From Symbiodinium natans (lineage: Eukaryota; Sar; Dinophyceae; Suessiales; Symbiodiniaceae), in the NCBI GenBank assembly GCA_905221605.1, contig CAJNDS010002735.1, positions 186,001 to 250,000 on the forward strand: 64,000 nucleotides of DNA. The letters run 5' to 3'. This document shows, in pieces, positions 34,381 through 46,600 of this stretch. Each line of letters begins with the position of its first letter. Position 1 is the stretch's first letter. The position numbers were made by a program, and so were the translations under genes. The notes under the pieces are model-generated. The model saw only the letters and a program-made list of their open reading frames with translations. It made no database searches and had not been told where the DNA came from.

Positions 34381-35964
34381 GTGAATTGAGGAATTGGCTG
34401 ATTTCCGGGGCCGGCGGCCAATCTGATTCTTCCGACCGGTTTAGTGCCTTCACGTAGTTTGCTTTCAGTGCCCAGCTGTTCTGCAGGTGTGCAAAGAGAT
34501 TCGAAATGAACCCGTTCCATGAGCTGGCGATCTTTGTGTCACAACTCGACAGATGCACAGATGGATTCACTCCGGGCCCGGGAGGCTGGGCTTCCCGCTT
34601 CCCGATGAATTCGGATTTTGAATCTTTGTATTTTCCATTTGCAGGCGTGAGCCTGCACCCAACCTGAACCCGTTAATACGACGTGGCGTTTCACTGGCGT
34701 CCCTCTGACCTAGGCTCGCCGGTTCGCCCGAGTTACAGCTAGATTCTAAGATTTTCTTTGGCAGCTTCAGAGCGGCTTCCCGAACAAGGTGCCCACATGT
34801 GCACAGTGTGCCCTATCCTGTGACGCTTGATGCCACCGAAGTACTGGTACATTCTGGCACGGATAAGCTGTACACCACTGGCCGAGGCCGGAGAAAGGAG
34901 ACGCAGCGCCCTCGCCACCGGCTGACCGGCTGACGCTCTTTGTGGAAGCTTGTAGGGTGTGTGCGTGTATGTCTGTGTGCCTTGAAGGGCTGAGTCACAG
35001 TACACGCGAAACGACACTAGCTTGCGTCGGATATCTGAAGTGCCTGGGGCACTATTCGACCGCTAGGCAGCGGCAGTCTTGCTGTATTGCGGAGGAGGCC
35101 GACGGCAAGCAGATGCCTGTGTCGAGCGTTGTCAGAGCTGCACGACGCATTCAAGACATCCACATGTCACATTTAGAAGCTCGACGCCATGCAAACAGCA
35201 TCGATAAGAACCTGCTGCCTCATTCAGCCAGTTTCTGGTGGGTGTCCTTGTGCACACCGTGGATGCAGCACTTGCCTGGAAGTCACACAGTTTCTCAGAA
35301 GCAGCCATTAGGGCGGCCCCCCACCCCGTGAAGCTCAACATGGGAGCCTCAAACCTCTCCTACCCCTCTCGCCTGGAATTCTTCAGGTGTCAATGATCTT
35401 GTTCTTGACATGAACTTTGCTTTCCCTCTTCCCTTCGGGCCTCTCTGCTCTCACTCTTGCTTTCCTCAGGCAAGAGGGATCCACGACAGATTTCCCCGCA
35501 ATGCATCCTGACGTATCGGAACCAGTCCCTTTCAACCTCAAAGCGCCCCCTCGACTTCCTTCTACAGTTCGCTTTAGCTTGTTGTTCATCTCGTGCGTGC
35601 ATCTGATCTTTCCGTATCTTTCCGTGCTTCGATCTCGCTTTCGGCACGTGCGGCGCCCCCACGCCTGGATGTGTGCCAGCAAGAGACGCATGGCCGTGTG
35701 GGGTACCCGGTGTGGAAGTCTCGGTGAGTCAAGAAACCTGGGTCTGCCAAACCGCAAGGCACATCAGCAGCTTGCTTCTAGCACGGTTGGCGATTCGGCC
35801 ATGAGCATGTGACAGAAAAGCGAGCGCGATCTGCAGCAAGGCATAGCAAGGCTTGCGTCGCAGCGGTGCATCTGGGTAAGCTCGTGCCCCGCGGAACCAG
35901 CCCAACATCCTGCAGCATTTTTGTCGGCTCAGCTCTTTTAGAAGGGAAGTCCTGTCCCACCCGC
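34381..35964. other. Intergenic interval, no gene recognised
   Basis: Short frames only. 35,400-35,500 is pyrimidine-rich. This is the presumed upstream region of the VWD/mucin-like gene. Confidence 0.4.
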
Positions 35965-38900
35965 ATGTTGCTGCGCCTATCAGCGATTGGTCTATGCCAG
36001 CTTGCGCTGGCAACTTTCCATCGGAGCCAGTCCTCGTCCAATCTGTCCACGTGCCCTCCGTGTGACATCGACGACTGGAATGATGAGAGCTTCAAGCAGT
36101 GCAACTTCTGGGGTGACCCTCACATCACCTCCAGCTATGGTGATCTGGATGCTTTCGACTTTCAGGGCATCGGTTTGTTCAAGTGGGCGGTGTCCAGTGG
36201 ATGCGGCTACAAGTTCCAGGTGAACGCCTTCACATGCAGGTACACGCCGCGGCTTTGGAGCAACAGCATCACACGCTATCTGGCCATTCAGATGGGTGAC
36301 GACATCATCTACATCAACAACACCAATGTAGGCGGCCTCCTCAGAGGGATGCGATGCCAGCTCTCGCTGAAAGACTGGCCTTTTCAGAGCCCCTTCACCA
36401 AATCCAGAGAGCCCCCTTGACATCCCTTGACATCCCTTGACATCCCTTGACATCCCTTGACATCCCCTGACCTCCTTCGAATTCCTCCTGAAGTCACTGA
36501 ATGTCACTGAACAGGTGGCAGCGGCCTGGACATGGTGGATGACCCGACCTTCAGTCGTGCAACTGCCGGTGTCAACATCCAGAGCCCGGACAAATGCTTC
36601 CGAATGAATGTGAACGTGAAACCGCTTGATGGAGGCCTTCGTGCCTCGGAAAGATGATTTTGCCAGCAGAGAGTGTACCTCCCCGTTTGCGGCTGCCGCA
36701 AAACAAGGCTGGTACCACAATGTGAAGCTCCGCATTTTCAAGGATGTCTTGGAAAAGGACGTCTTTGTTCTGGTAGAGCATGGTAGAGCATGTAGAGTGT
36801 AGAGCCTGCACCAAGACATGTGCACTAAGCGTCAATGGCTCTGATAGGATGGCATCTGCGGTTCATCCGATCTGCTCGGTCAGTTTCTTGGCGGAATCGC
36901 AAGCTTCACATTTGTAAGCGTGAAGCACAATTCAAGACAAACTGAAGGAGACTGAAGACAGTACAACCAAGGCTCGTGTATTCTGACGATTCCGACACGC
37001 TCTTCACGGACGAGCAGCTCACCGAGATGTGCACCACCTGCACGGATCCGAACGCGCCGCCTCCGTTGGGTTGTCCCGGGACTGGGCCTGGCACTAACAG
37101 CACCCCGTTTGCAATATGGCAGCTTGCACACAGCGCAGCCACATTTGGCAAATTTATGGCCACATTTGCGATCTTCAGGTCCAGGTTGCGAGTTCATGAG
37201 CCAGTCCAGCAACCTGAACAGTTTCGAGTGCACAGAGGACAAGCTCCCGAAAGATGGGAGCTCCGTCGAGGCGGGCAACCTGAGCACGTACCAAGGTTTG
37301 ACCAAGAACGGAGACCACTGTCTAGCCTACGTCAAGACAAAGGGAGGTGGCTCCAGCGCCAGCTGCGCGCAATACTGTGAGGATATTGGCTCGACATGCG
37401 TGGGTGTGTGGGATCAACTTTCTGGTACGACCTGCGCATTGGATCCAATCAATATCACCGTGAATCACGGTGCAACTTGCCACAACCGCGCTGGCCTTCG
37501 GGACATGCTCTGCATTTGTGACAAGCCTAGTCCTGACAATCCCTTTCCTGGCCCTTCCCCGGGACGTGTCTGTGGGAGTGCCGAGTCCTTCAACGAAGCC
37601 GTGGACCTCTGCAAGGTTTGCCTCCCAAATGCTGAGTTCACAGACGCGCCAGTCGCCGAACAAGACAAGCGCCTGAGAAGTTGTGTCATCGACATCTGTT
37701 CCCTCCCGGGTACAGCCACCCTCGACGACAAGGAAGCCATCGCCGAGAACTCCTGTGAGCAGGACCCCGATCTCCCGCCCGACGGGATGAAGGTCTGCTC
37801 CGCGGCGGGGCCTCTTGCCTACTCTGAGACTGTGTCAGCTGGTCTACGCATGTCACCATATCATTCGCAACGTGCACACACAACGTACATTCACGCAACA
37901 TCTTTTTGGGTACTGGAGCAGCTGGAGGTTCTGCGAAGCCATCTGCGTCGACAACCTCGTGTTCCCAACCATTGGCGTCGCCTCCCAAGAGACCAACACA
38001 ACAACGCCTCGCAGGAAGGACTTCTATGACAGTGCCTGCCATGTTAAGAAGTTTGGTGCTGCGCCTTTTTTTGGATGTTTGTGTCCACTCCTAGGTCAGT
38101 GCCTGCCACGGCCTCTGCAAGCCTATCTTCGAGTCCAAGGTGAAGGGCGGTCTCCGGGGATTCTGCGACTACAAGGACACCTGCTCTGGCTACGACTGCA
38201 GCTCCTGGGCGGAGGGAGAGGGAGGAAGGGCCTTCTTTGTTCTCGTGCTTCTCTGGGCTTTGGTTCGAAGTGGGCGATATCTATTATTGTCTACTAACCC
38301 GCCCAGGTGACTCGTCTTACTACTGCCCGCTGCTGTGCCAGAGCTTGGAGTGCGACCAGAATGTCCAGGACTGCGATGGGAGAGTTCTGGGGCCTGAAGC
38401 CGTCTTCACAAAATATCCTTGAGGGCTCGGGGGCAGGGATAGGCATGGCAGACTCCGAGGACGGATGTTCTGGGTGCGAACAACGGTGCGCGGATCAATT
38501 CGCAGATGTGGACGACATCCTGGAGGAGTACTGTGACGATTGTTACTCAGTGCCCACGAGTCCGAGCACTTGCGACAAATCCGGGTGCCTTGGCTGAACA
38601 TGGGAACAACTCGAAAGCGTCAATCAGGTAGAGACAGTGCTCTGGCGGGAATTGTAGAAGACTTGGAGAAGTTGCTGAGAAGCTGCAGCCATGACTCTAA
38701 TCTCTTATCTCCTCACCGTCTCAGATTTTGCGCAGAGTATTGCAAGAGCGACGAGAATGGCAACAACCCGCTCCACTTTGACCCCGCTGAGTGCATTGCC
38801 TTTTGTACCAGTGATGCCGGGTACAACAGCATTATCGGCATCGTGGAATCCAAGTTCTGCCCGCACTCGAACAGCATTAGCGCCGGACAGGCGAGAACAA

Positions 38901-40350
38901 TATGCAAGACTTCCCCCAGTCTCTGCAGGATTCCGTCAACAAGAAAATCTTGTTTCAATCCATGTGCCGGTGCAGTGAGGGGGGCTACCGGCTTGGGAGG
39001 TCTTTTCCAAGAGTATTGTGGCACCTGCAGAGGTAGTACTACCCCTGCTATTACCACCGTCCCTGCCACTACCACCACCGTCCCTGCCACGACCACCACC
39101 GTCCCTGCCACGACCACCACGACCACCACGACAAGCACCTCGACAAGTACCACAACAACCAGCACCACCACCAGCACCACAACCAGCACCACCACCAGCA
39201 CCACCACCAGCACCACCACCAGCACCACCACCACCAGCACCACCACCAGCACCACCACAACATCGACAACGACCACAACAAGCACAACGACGTCGACCAC
39301 CACCACAACAAGCACAACCACTACCTCTACCACCACGACCACCACAACAAGCACGACAACAAGCACGACAACAAGCACGACAACAAGCACGACAACAAGC
39401 ACGACAACAAGCACGACAACTACGACAACCACCACCACCACGACCACCACCACCCCCACCACCACCACCCCCACCACCACCCCTACCACGACCACCACTT
39501 CCACGACTTCCACAAGCACTGCGGAAGAGGTTCCGACCACAAGCACACTGGAGGATACCACGCCTTCCCCAACAACGTCCACTCCTGGTGCCAACATCTC
39601 CATTTGTGATGACAGAGGGTCCCTTGTGCTGCAGAAAAGGTCTCACACTAGATTCACTAGATTCACTAGATTCACTAGATTCACTAGATTCACTAGATTC
39701 ACTAGATTCACTAGATGTCTTGATTGTAGCCCTGCAGAAGAGTTGTGCAAGCAAGAATAGATAGAGCAGCGTCGCAGGTTTGACAGTCACTGAGGATAAG
39801 AACATGCAGCTGACTCATGTAGCACATTCTGCAGGTGTGTTGACATGAGCTGCACATCTTTGAGAGGTTTTGTGACGCAATTTGTGACATTGGCTTCGCT
39901 GGTGCCCAGTGCCGGGCAGACTGTGGTGCGGAAGCGCGGAAGATCACTCGCACGTTCTGCAGATGTGGCGTGTGCTCCCACAGCATGCTCCAGGAAACCG
40001 AGGAAGTGGGCCTTCTGCACTTCCGTGCCCCTACGCCTGGGGCACCCGAGCTGGGCGGCGAGCTCAGCAGCTGCCGCTGCCGCGCCTCGGACTTGGGAAG
40101 GCCTCTTTTCAGACTCTTCGTCACTCCCACACACTTGTCCCTTCCGTTCCGCTCTCCACCGTTCTTCTCTCCCGCTTGTTGCTTAGGAAACCCCTCGTAC
40201 TACTGCAAGAAGCTCTGTGATGATGGCTTCAAGCGCCATGGTGACCGCGAGCTTGTTTGCGTGGAGAGCTGTCTGGTGAAGTTTCCGGAAGTGCTGCAAG
40301 TCCTGGAGACCTACGAAGACACTTGCCCAGCATGCCAGGCCCGTGCCTAA
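35965..40350 (+). CDS. Secreted VWD, cysteine-rich and Thr-rich mucin-like protein
   Basis: ATG at 35,965 opens a signal peptide (MLLRLSAIGLCQLALA), then CNFWGDPHITSSYGDLDAFD and FQGIGLFKW, the GDPH and FdG-type signature of a von Willebrand D domain. VWD continues in separate blocks: GGSGLDMVDDPTFSRATAGV (36,517), DGICGSSDLLGQFLGG (36,848-36,913) and SDDSDTLFTDEQLTEMC (about 36,980). Then come Cys-rich blocks at about 37,195-37,840, 37,915-38,027 (WRFCEAICVDN), 38,095-38,220 (SACHGLCKPIF, CDYKDTCSGYDC), 38,307-38,400 (SSYYCPLLCQSLEC), 38,450-38,590 and 38,725-39,020. A Thr-rich PTS block follows (about 39,040-39,520) with ACC, ACA and ACG codons mixed. Final Cys-rich blocks at about 39,865 (FCDAICDIGFAG) and 40,187 (PSYYCKKLCDD) lead to TAA at 40,350. 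Probably an extracellular or cell-surface glycoprotein. Confidence 0.75.
36421..36470 (+). repeat. CATCCCTTGA tandem repeat
   Basis: Five copies of a 10-bp unit, in what is read as the first intron of the VWD/mucin-like gene. Confidence 0.95.
39040..39520 (+). repeat. Thr-codon repeat encoding the mucin-like block
   Basis: ACC/ACA/ACG triplets with interspersed AGC, TCG and CCC give TTTTTSTSTTTT-type sequence rich in O-glycosylation sites. It contains a sub-repeat ACAACAAGCACG at 39,340-39,420. The Val- and Cys/Gly-rich frames on the other strand are shadows of this repeat. Confidence 0.85.
39648..39717 (+). repeat. CTAGATTCA tandem repeat
   Basis: Nearly eight copies of a 9-bp unit just after the Thr-rich exon, probably in the following intron. 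Confidence 0.95.
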
Positions 40351-40611
40351 TGTTCGGAAGCCCCGTGCCCAGAAGATGGACACAGACATCACGGCACGGT
40401 CGTAGATTTGTTTTGCGAGGCCAGGCGAGGTGATGATGACAAGGGGGACCGGGCTTGCGTGCTGCGAGGGTGGCATGTCTTCGCTCTGCCATGTTGTGTC
40501 AACATGGATCAGACATGTAAGGGCCTCCCAAGCTCTGGTCTCTTAGCACGTCGTAGCACAGGCCAGAGAAGAATAAATTATAGCATGCTCTCTTTATGCT
40601 GTCCTGCGCAG

Positions 40612-43600
40612 GACGATGACAGGAGGAACGATGACGACAAGAAGAGGGACAGTGGTGGGGCCTTCATGTCGGTGGTACGGCGCATTCACATTCTGCCGTT
40701 TCATGATGGCACTTTCCTGGTGGATGCACATGTGGAGTCACTGTTTTTGAAGACTGCAATCCTATGCTGTGAAAGTACGATCGCATCAATGCTTGTAGAT
40801 GGCAGAAGGAACAAGGATTGAAGTCTGGTTGCTTATGCTGTGCCAGTACAATCGCCAACAATGCTCGTAGGATGATGACAAAAGGCCGGATGACGACAGG
40901 AAGAAGGACATGTGGAGCCGTTGCTTTTTTGAAGTCTGCAATCGTATGCTATGGAAGTACGATCGCACCAATGCTTGTAGATGGCTGAAGGAACAAGGAC
41001 TGTAGTGTGGTTGCTTATGCTCTGGAAGTAGAATCGCAACAATCCTCGTAGGATGATGACAGAAGGCCGGATGACGACAGGAAGAAGGACATGTGGAGTC
41101 TTTGTTTTTGAAGTGTGCAAGCCTATGCTGTGGAAGTACGATCGCAACAGTGCTTGTAGATGGCAGAAGGACTGAAGTCTGGTTGCTGTGGAAGTACAAT
41201 CGCAACAATGCTTGCAGGATGACGACAAAAGGCCAGATGACGACAGGAAGAAGGACATGTGGAGTCTCTGTTTTTGGAGTCTGCATCATATGCTGTGGAA
41301 GTAGAATCGCATCAATGCTTGTAGATGGCAGAAGGAACAACAGCTGAAGTCTGGGGGCTTCTGCTGTGGAAGTACAATCGCAACAGTGCTTGTAGGATGA
41401 TGACAAAAGGCCGGATGACGACAGGAAGAAGGACATGTGGAGTCTCTGTTCTTGAAGTCTGCAATCGTATGCTATGGAAGTACAATCGCAACGCACCGAC
41501 GTGCTGTAATCGCGCTCGTTGGGAAAAGACGCAAGTCTATTATCGTTTCATTCTTTTTGCGGAATGCGTTTCACGTGGCCTGCGTGGTGCAAAAGCAACT
41601 TGGGCATTTGTACAGATCGTGAATGTTCTGGTGGAAGCACGACTTTTTTGGGTTAGATTGTTGTCTATTTTTCGGAAAAAAACGTGCGTTTCGCGTGGGA
41701 GGTCCTTTGCACGGGATTTTCGTTTTTTTTTTTTTTCTTTCTTTTTTTTTTTTGTTGGGTCAGGGCTGTGGGCGGCGGCGAAGCCGGCAAAAAGCACATC
41801 TACAAGGTAAAAAAGTGACCATTCGCATGCACTGGTCACAATCATCGTGCGGACATGGATGCTCTGGCCATTGGCACGCACTGGTCTCACAGACCTAATC
41901 ATCGCGCAGACATGGTGCTCTGGCCACTCGCACGCACTGGTCACGCAGACGTATAATCGTCATGCGGACACGAATGCTCTTGCCATTGGCACGCACTGGT
42001 CACAAAGACGTAATCATCGTGCGGACATGGATGCTCTGGCCACTCGCACGCACTGGTCACGTAGACGTATAATCGTCATGCGGACATGGATGCTCTTGCC
42101 CTTGGCACGCACTGGTCACAAAGACGTAATCATCGTGCGGACATGGATGCTCTGGCCACTCGCACGCACTGGTCACGCAGACGTATAATCGTCATGCGGA
42201 CATGAATGCTGTTGCCATTGGCACGCACTGGTCACAAAGACGAAATCATCGTGCGGACATGGATGCTCTGCCCGTTCGCACGCACTGGTCACACGGACGT
42301 AATTGTTTGTCTGCCAGAACGACGAAAAAGAAGCGAAAATGCCGCAAATCACGTGGTTTCAGCATGTCACGCGCACGAAACACTGTAAATAGCGATGGAA
42401 TCGGCATCTGCAAAACGCGCGTTTACAGCACGCCGGAGCCAGTCGCAACAATGCTTGTAGATGGCAGAAGGAACACGGTCTGAAGTCTGGGTGCTTATGT
42501 TGTGGAAGTACAATTGCAACAATGCTTGTAGGATGACGACAAAAGGCCGGATGACGACAGGAAGAAGGACATGTAGAGCCTTTTTTGTTGTTTTTTTGAA
42601 GTCTGCAAGCCTAGGCTGTGGACGTACAATCGCACCAATGTTTGTAGATGGCAGAAGGAACAGGGACTGAAGTCTGGGTGCTTATGCTGTGGAAGTGCAA
42701 TCGCAACAATGCTTGTAGGATGACGACAAAAGGCCGGGTGACGACAGGAAGAAGGACATGTGGAGCCTTTGGCTTTGAAGTCTGCAATCCTATGCTGTGG
42801 CAGTACAATCGTACAGTGCTTGTAGATGGCAGAAGGAACAACGGCTGAAGTCTGGGTGCTTCTGCTTTGGAAGTACAATTGCAACAATGCTTGTAGGATG
42901 ACGACAAAAAGCCGGGTGACGACAGGAAGAAGGACATGTGGAGCCTTTGAAGTCTGCAAGCCTATGCTGTGCAAGTACAATCGCACCAATGCTTGTAGAT
43001 GGCAGAAGGAGCAAGGACTGAAGTCTGAGTGCTTATGCTGCGCAAGTGCAATTGCAACAATGCTTGTAGGATGACGACAAACGGCCGGATGACGACAGGA
43101 AGAAGGACATGTGGAGCCGTTGCTTTTTTGAAGTCTGCAAGCCTATGCTGTGGAAGTACAATCGCACCAATGCTTGTAGATGGCAGAAGGAACAAGGACT
43201 GAAGTCTGGGTGCTTATGCTGTGGAAGTGCAATTGCAACAATGCTTGTAGGATGACGACAAAAGGCCGGGTGACGACAGGAAGAAGGACATGCGGAGCCT
43301 TTTGTTTTGAAGTCTGCAAGCCTAAATTGTGGAAGTACAATCGCACCAATGCGTGTAGATGGCAGAAGGAACAACGGCTGAAGTCTGGGTGCTTCTGCTT
43401 TGGAAATACCATTGCAACAATGCTTGTAGGATGATGACAAAAAGCCGGATGATGACAGGAAGAAGGACATGTGGAGCCTTTGTTTTTGAAGTCTGGAAGC
43501 CTATGCTGTGGAAGTACAATCGCACCAATGCTTGTAGATGGCAGAGGGAACAAGGGCTGAAGTCTGGGTGCTTATGCTGCGCAAGTGCAATTGCAACAAT

Positions 43601-46600
43601 GCTTGTAGGATGACGACAAAAAGCCGGATGACGACAGGAAGAAGGACATGCGGAGCCTTTGTTTTAGAAGTTTGCAAGCCTATGCTGTGGAAGTACGAAT
43701 CGTGCCAATGCTTGTAGATGGCAGAAGGAACAAGGACTGAAGTTTGGGTGCTTATGCTGTGGAAGTACAATTGCAACAATGCTTGTAGGATGACGACAAA
43801 AGGCCGGGTGACGACAGGAAGAAGGACATGCGGAGCCTTTGTTTTTTGAAGTTTGCAAGCCTATGCTGTGGAAGTACGAATCGTGCCAATGCTTGTAGAT
43901 GGCAGAAGGAGCAAGGACTGAAGTGTGGGTGCTTCTGCTTTGGAAGTACAATTGCAACAATGCTTGTAGGATGATGACAAAAAGCCGGATGACGACAGGA
44001 AGAAGGACATGTGGAGCCTTTGTTTTTGAAGTCTGCAAGCCTATGCTTTGGAAGTACAATCGCACCAATGCTTGTAGATGGCAGAAGGAGCAAGGACTGA
44101 AGTCTGGGTGCTTATGCTGCGCAAGTGCAATTGCAACAATGCTTGTAGGATGACGACAAAAGGCCGGGTGACGACAGGAAGAAGGACATGTGGAGCCTTA
44201 TTTTGAAGTCTGCAAGCCTATGCTGTGGACGTACAATCGTACCAATGCGTGTAGATGGCAGAAGGAACAAGGACTGAAGTCTGAGTGCTTATGCTGTGGA
44301 AGTGCAATTGCAACAATGCTTGTAGGATGACGACAAAAAGCCGGATGACGACAGGAAGAAGGACATGTGGAGCCTTTGTTTTTTTGAAGTGTGCAAGCTT
44401 AGAATGTGGAAGTACGAATCGTACCAATGCTTGTAGATGGCAGAAGGAACAAGGACTGAAGTCTGGGTGCTTATGCTGTGGAAGTACAATTGCAACAATG
44501 CTTGTAGGATGACGACAAAAGGCCGGGTGACGACAGGAAGAAGGACATGTGGAGCCGTTGCTTTTTTGAAGTCTGCAAGCTTAAAATGTGGAAGTGCAAT
44601 CGCACCAATGCTGGTAGATAGCAGAAGGAAAATGGACTGAAGTCTGGGTGCTCATGCTGTGGAAGTACAATGGCAACAATGCTTGTAGGATGACGACAAA
44701 AAGCCGGATGACGACAGGAAGAAGGACATGTGGAGCCTTTTCTTTTGAAGTCTGCAAGCTTAAACTGTGGAAGTGCAATCGCACCAATGCTTGTAGATGG
44801 CAGCAGGAACAAGGACTGAAGTCTGGGTGCTTATGCTGTGGAAGTACAATTGCAACAATGCTTGTAGGATGACGACAAAAGGCCGGGTGACGACAGGAAG
44901 AAGGACATGCGGAGCCTTTGTTTTTTGAAGTTTGCAAGCCTATGCTGTGGAAGTACGAATCGTGCCAATGCTTGTAGATGGCAGAAGGAACAAGGACTGA
45001 AGTCTGGGTGCTTATGCTGTGGAAGTGCAATTGCAACAATGCTTGTAGGATGATGACAAAAAGCCGGATGACGACAGGAAAAAGGACTTGTGGAGCCTTT
45101 TTTTGAAGTCTGCAAGCTTAAAATGTGGAAGTGGAATCGCACTAAAGCTTGTAGATGGCAGAAGGAAAATGGACTGAAGTCTGGGTGCTTATGCTGTGGA
45201 AGTACAATGACAACAATGCTTGTAGGATGACGACAAAAAGCCGGATGACGACAGGAAGAAGGACATGTGGAGCCTTTTCTTTTGAAGTCTGCAAGCTTAA
45301 GCTGTGGAAGTGCAATCGCACCAATGCTTGTAGATGGCAGAAGGAACAAGGACTGAAGTCTGGGTGCTTATGCTGTGGAAGTACAATTGCAACAATGCTT
45401 GTAGGATGACGACAAAAGGCCGGGTGACGACAGGAAGAAGGACATGTGGAGCCGTTGCTTTTTTGAAGTCTGCAAGCTTAAGCTGTGGAAGTGCAATCGC
45501 ACAATGCTTGTAGATGGCAGAAGGAACAAGGACTGAAGTCTGGGTGCTTATGCTGTGGAAGTACAATGGCAACAATGCTTGTAGGATGACGACAAAAAGC
45601 CGGATGACGACAGGAAGAAGGACATGTGGAGCCTTTGTTTTTTTTTTGAAGTCTGCAAGCTTAAATGTGGAAGTGCAATCGCACCAATGCTTGTAGATGG
45701 CAGAAGGAACAAGGACTGAAGTCTGAGTGCTTATGCTGTGGAAGTACAATTGCAACAATGCTTGTAGGATGACGACAAAAAGCCGGATGACGACAGGAAG
45801 AAGGACATGTGGAGCCTTTGCATTTCTGAAGTCTGCAAGCTTAAAATGTGGAAGTGCAATCGCACTAATGCTTGTAGATGGCAGAAGGAAAATGGACTGA
45901 AGTCTGGGTGCTTATGCTGTGGAAGTACAATGGCAACAATGCTTGTAGGATGACGACAAAAAGCCGGATGACGACAGGAAGAAGGACATGTGGAGCCTTT
46001 GTTTTTTTTTTTAAGTCTGCAAGCTTGAAATGTGGAAGTGCAATCGCACCAATGCTTGTAGATGGCAGAAGGAACAAGGACTGAAGTCTGAGTGCTTATG
46101 CTGTGGAAGTACAATTGCAACAATGCTTGTAGGATGACGACAAAAAGCCGGATGACGACAGGAAGAAGGACATGTGGAGCCTTTGCATTTCTGAAGTCTG
46201 CAAGCTTAAAATGTGGAAGTGCAATCGCACTAATGCTTGTAGATGGCAGAAGGAAAATGGACTGAAGTCTGGGTGCTTATGCTGTGGAAGTACAATGGCA
46301 ACAATGCTGGTAGGATGACGACAAAAAGCCGGATGACGACAGGAAGAAGGACATGTGGAGCCTTTGCTTTTTTTGAAGTCTGCAAGCTTAAGCTGTGGAA
46401 GTGCAATCGCACCAATGCTTGTAGATGGCAGAAGGAACAAGGACTGAAGTCTGGGTGCTTATGCTGTGGAAGTGCAATTGCAACAATGCTTGTAGGATGA
46501 CGACAAAAGGCCGGGTGACGACAGGAAGAAGGACATGCAGAGTTCGGTTTTCAAGTCTATGATTCTATGCTGTGGCAGCACGATCGCAACAATGCTTGCT

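Larger units (their letters stand above)
40605..46530 (+). repeat. 180-bp satellite array carrying the DDDKRPDDDRKK block
   Basis: About 28 copies (5 before and 23 after an interruption at 41,500-42,430). Each unit has two related halves: each half has TATGCTGTGGAAGTACAAT and then AATGCTTGTAG; one half is then followed by ATGGCAGAAGGAACAAGGAC and the other by GATGACGACAAAAGGCCGG. Copies differ by a few per cent. Minus-strand open frames of up to 236 residues run through it only because the unit is about a multiple of three. Confidence 0.9.

Noticed and set aside
38713-39805. Minus-strand poly-Val and Cys/Gly-rich frames opposite the Thr block
   Set aside because: They are the complementary reading of ACN repeats of the mucin-like gene, which has signal peptide, VWD and Cys modules in its favour.
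40786-46440. Long minus-strand open frames rich in Ser, His and Leu through the 180-bp array
   Set aside because: They exist because the repeat unit is about a multiple of three; they break at each indel, have no start context and show no pattern of codon conservation.
40605-46530. A CRISPR array
   Set aside because: The repeats are contiguous 180-bp units without unique spacers of even length, and the context is eukaryotic.
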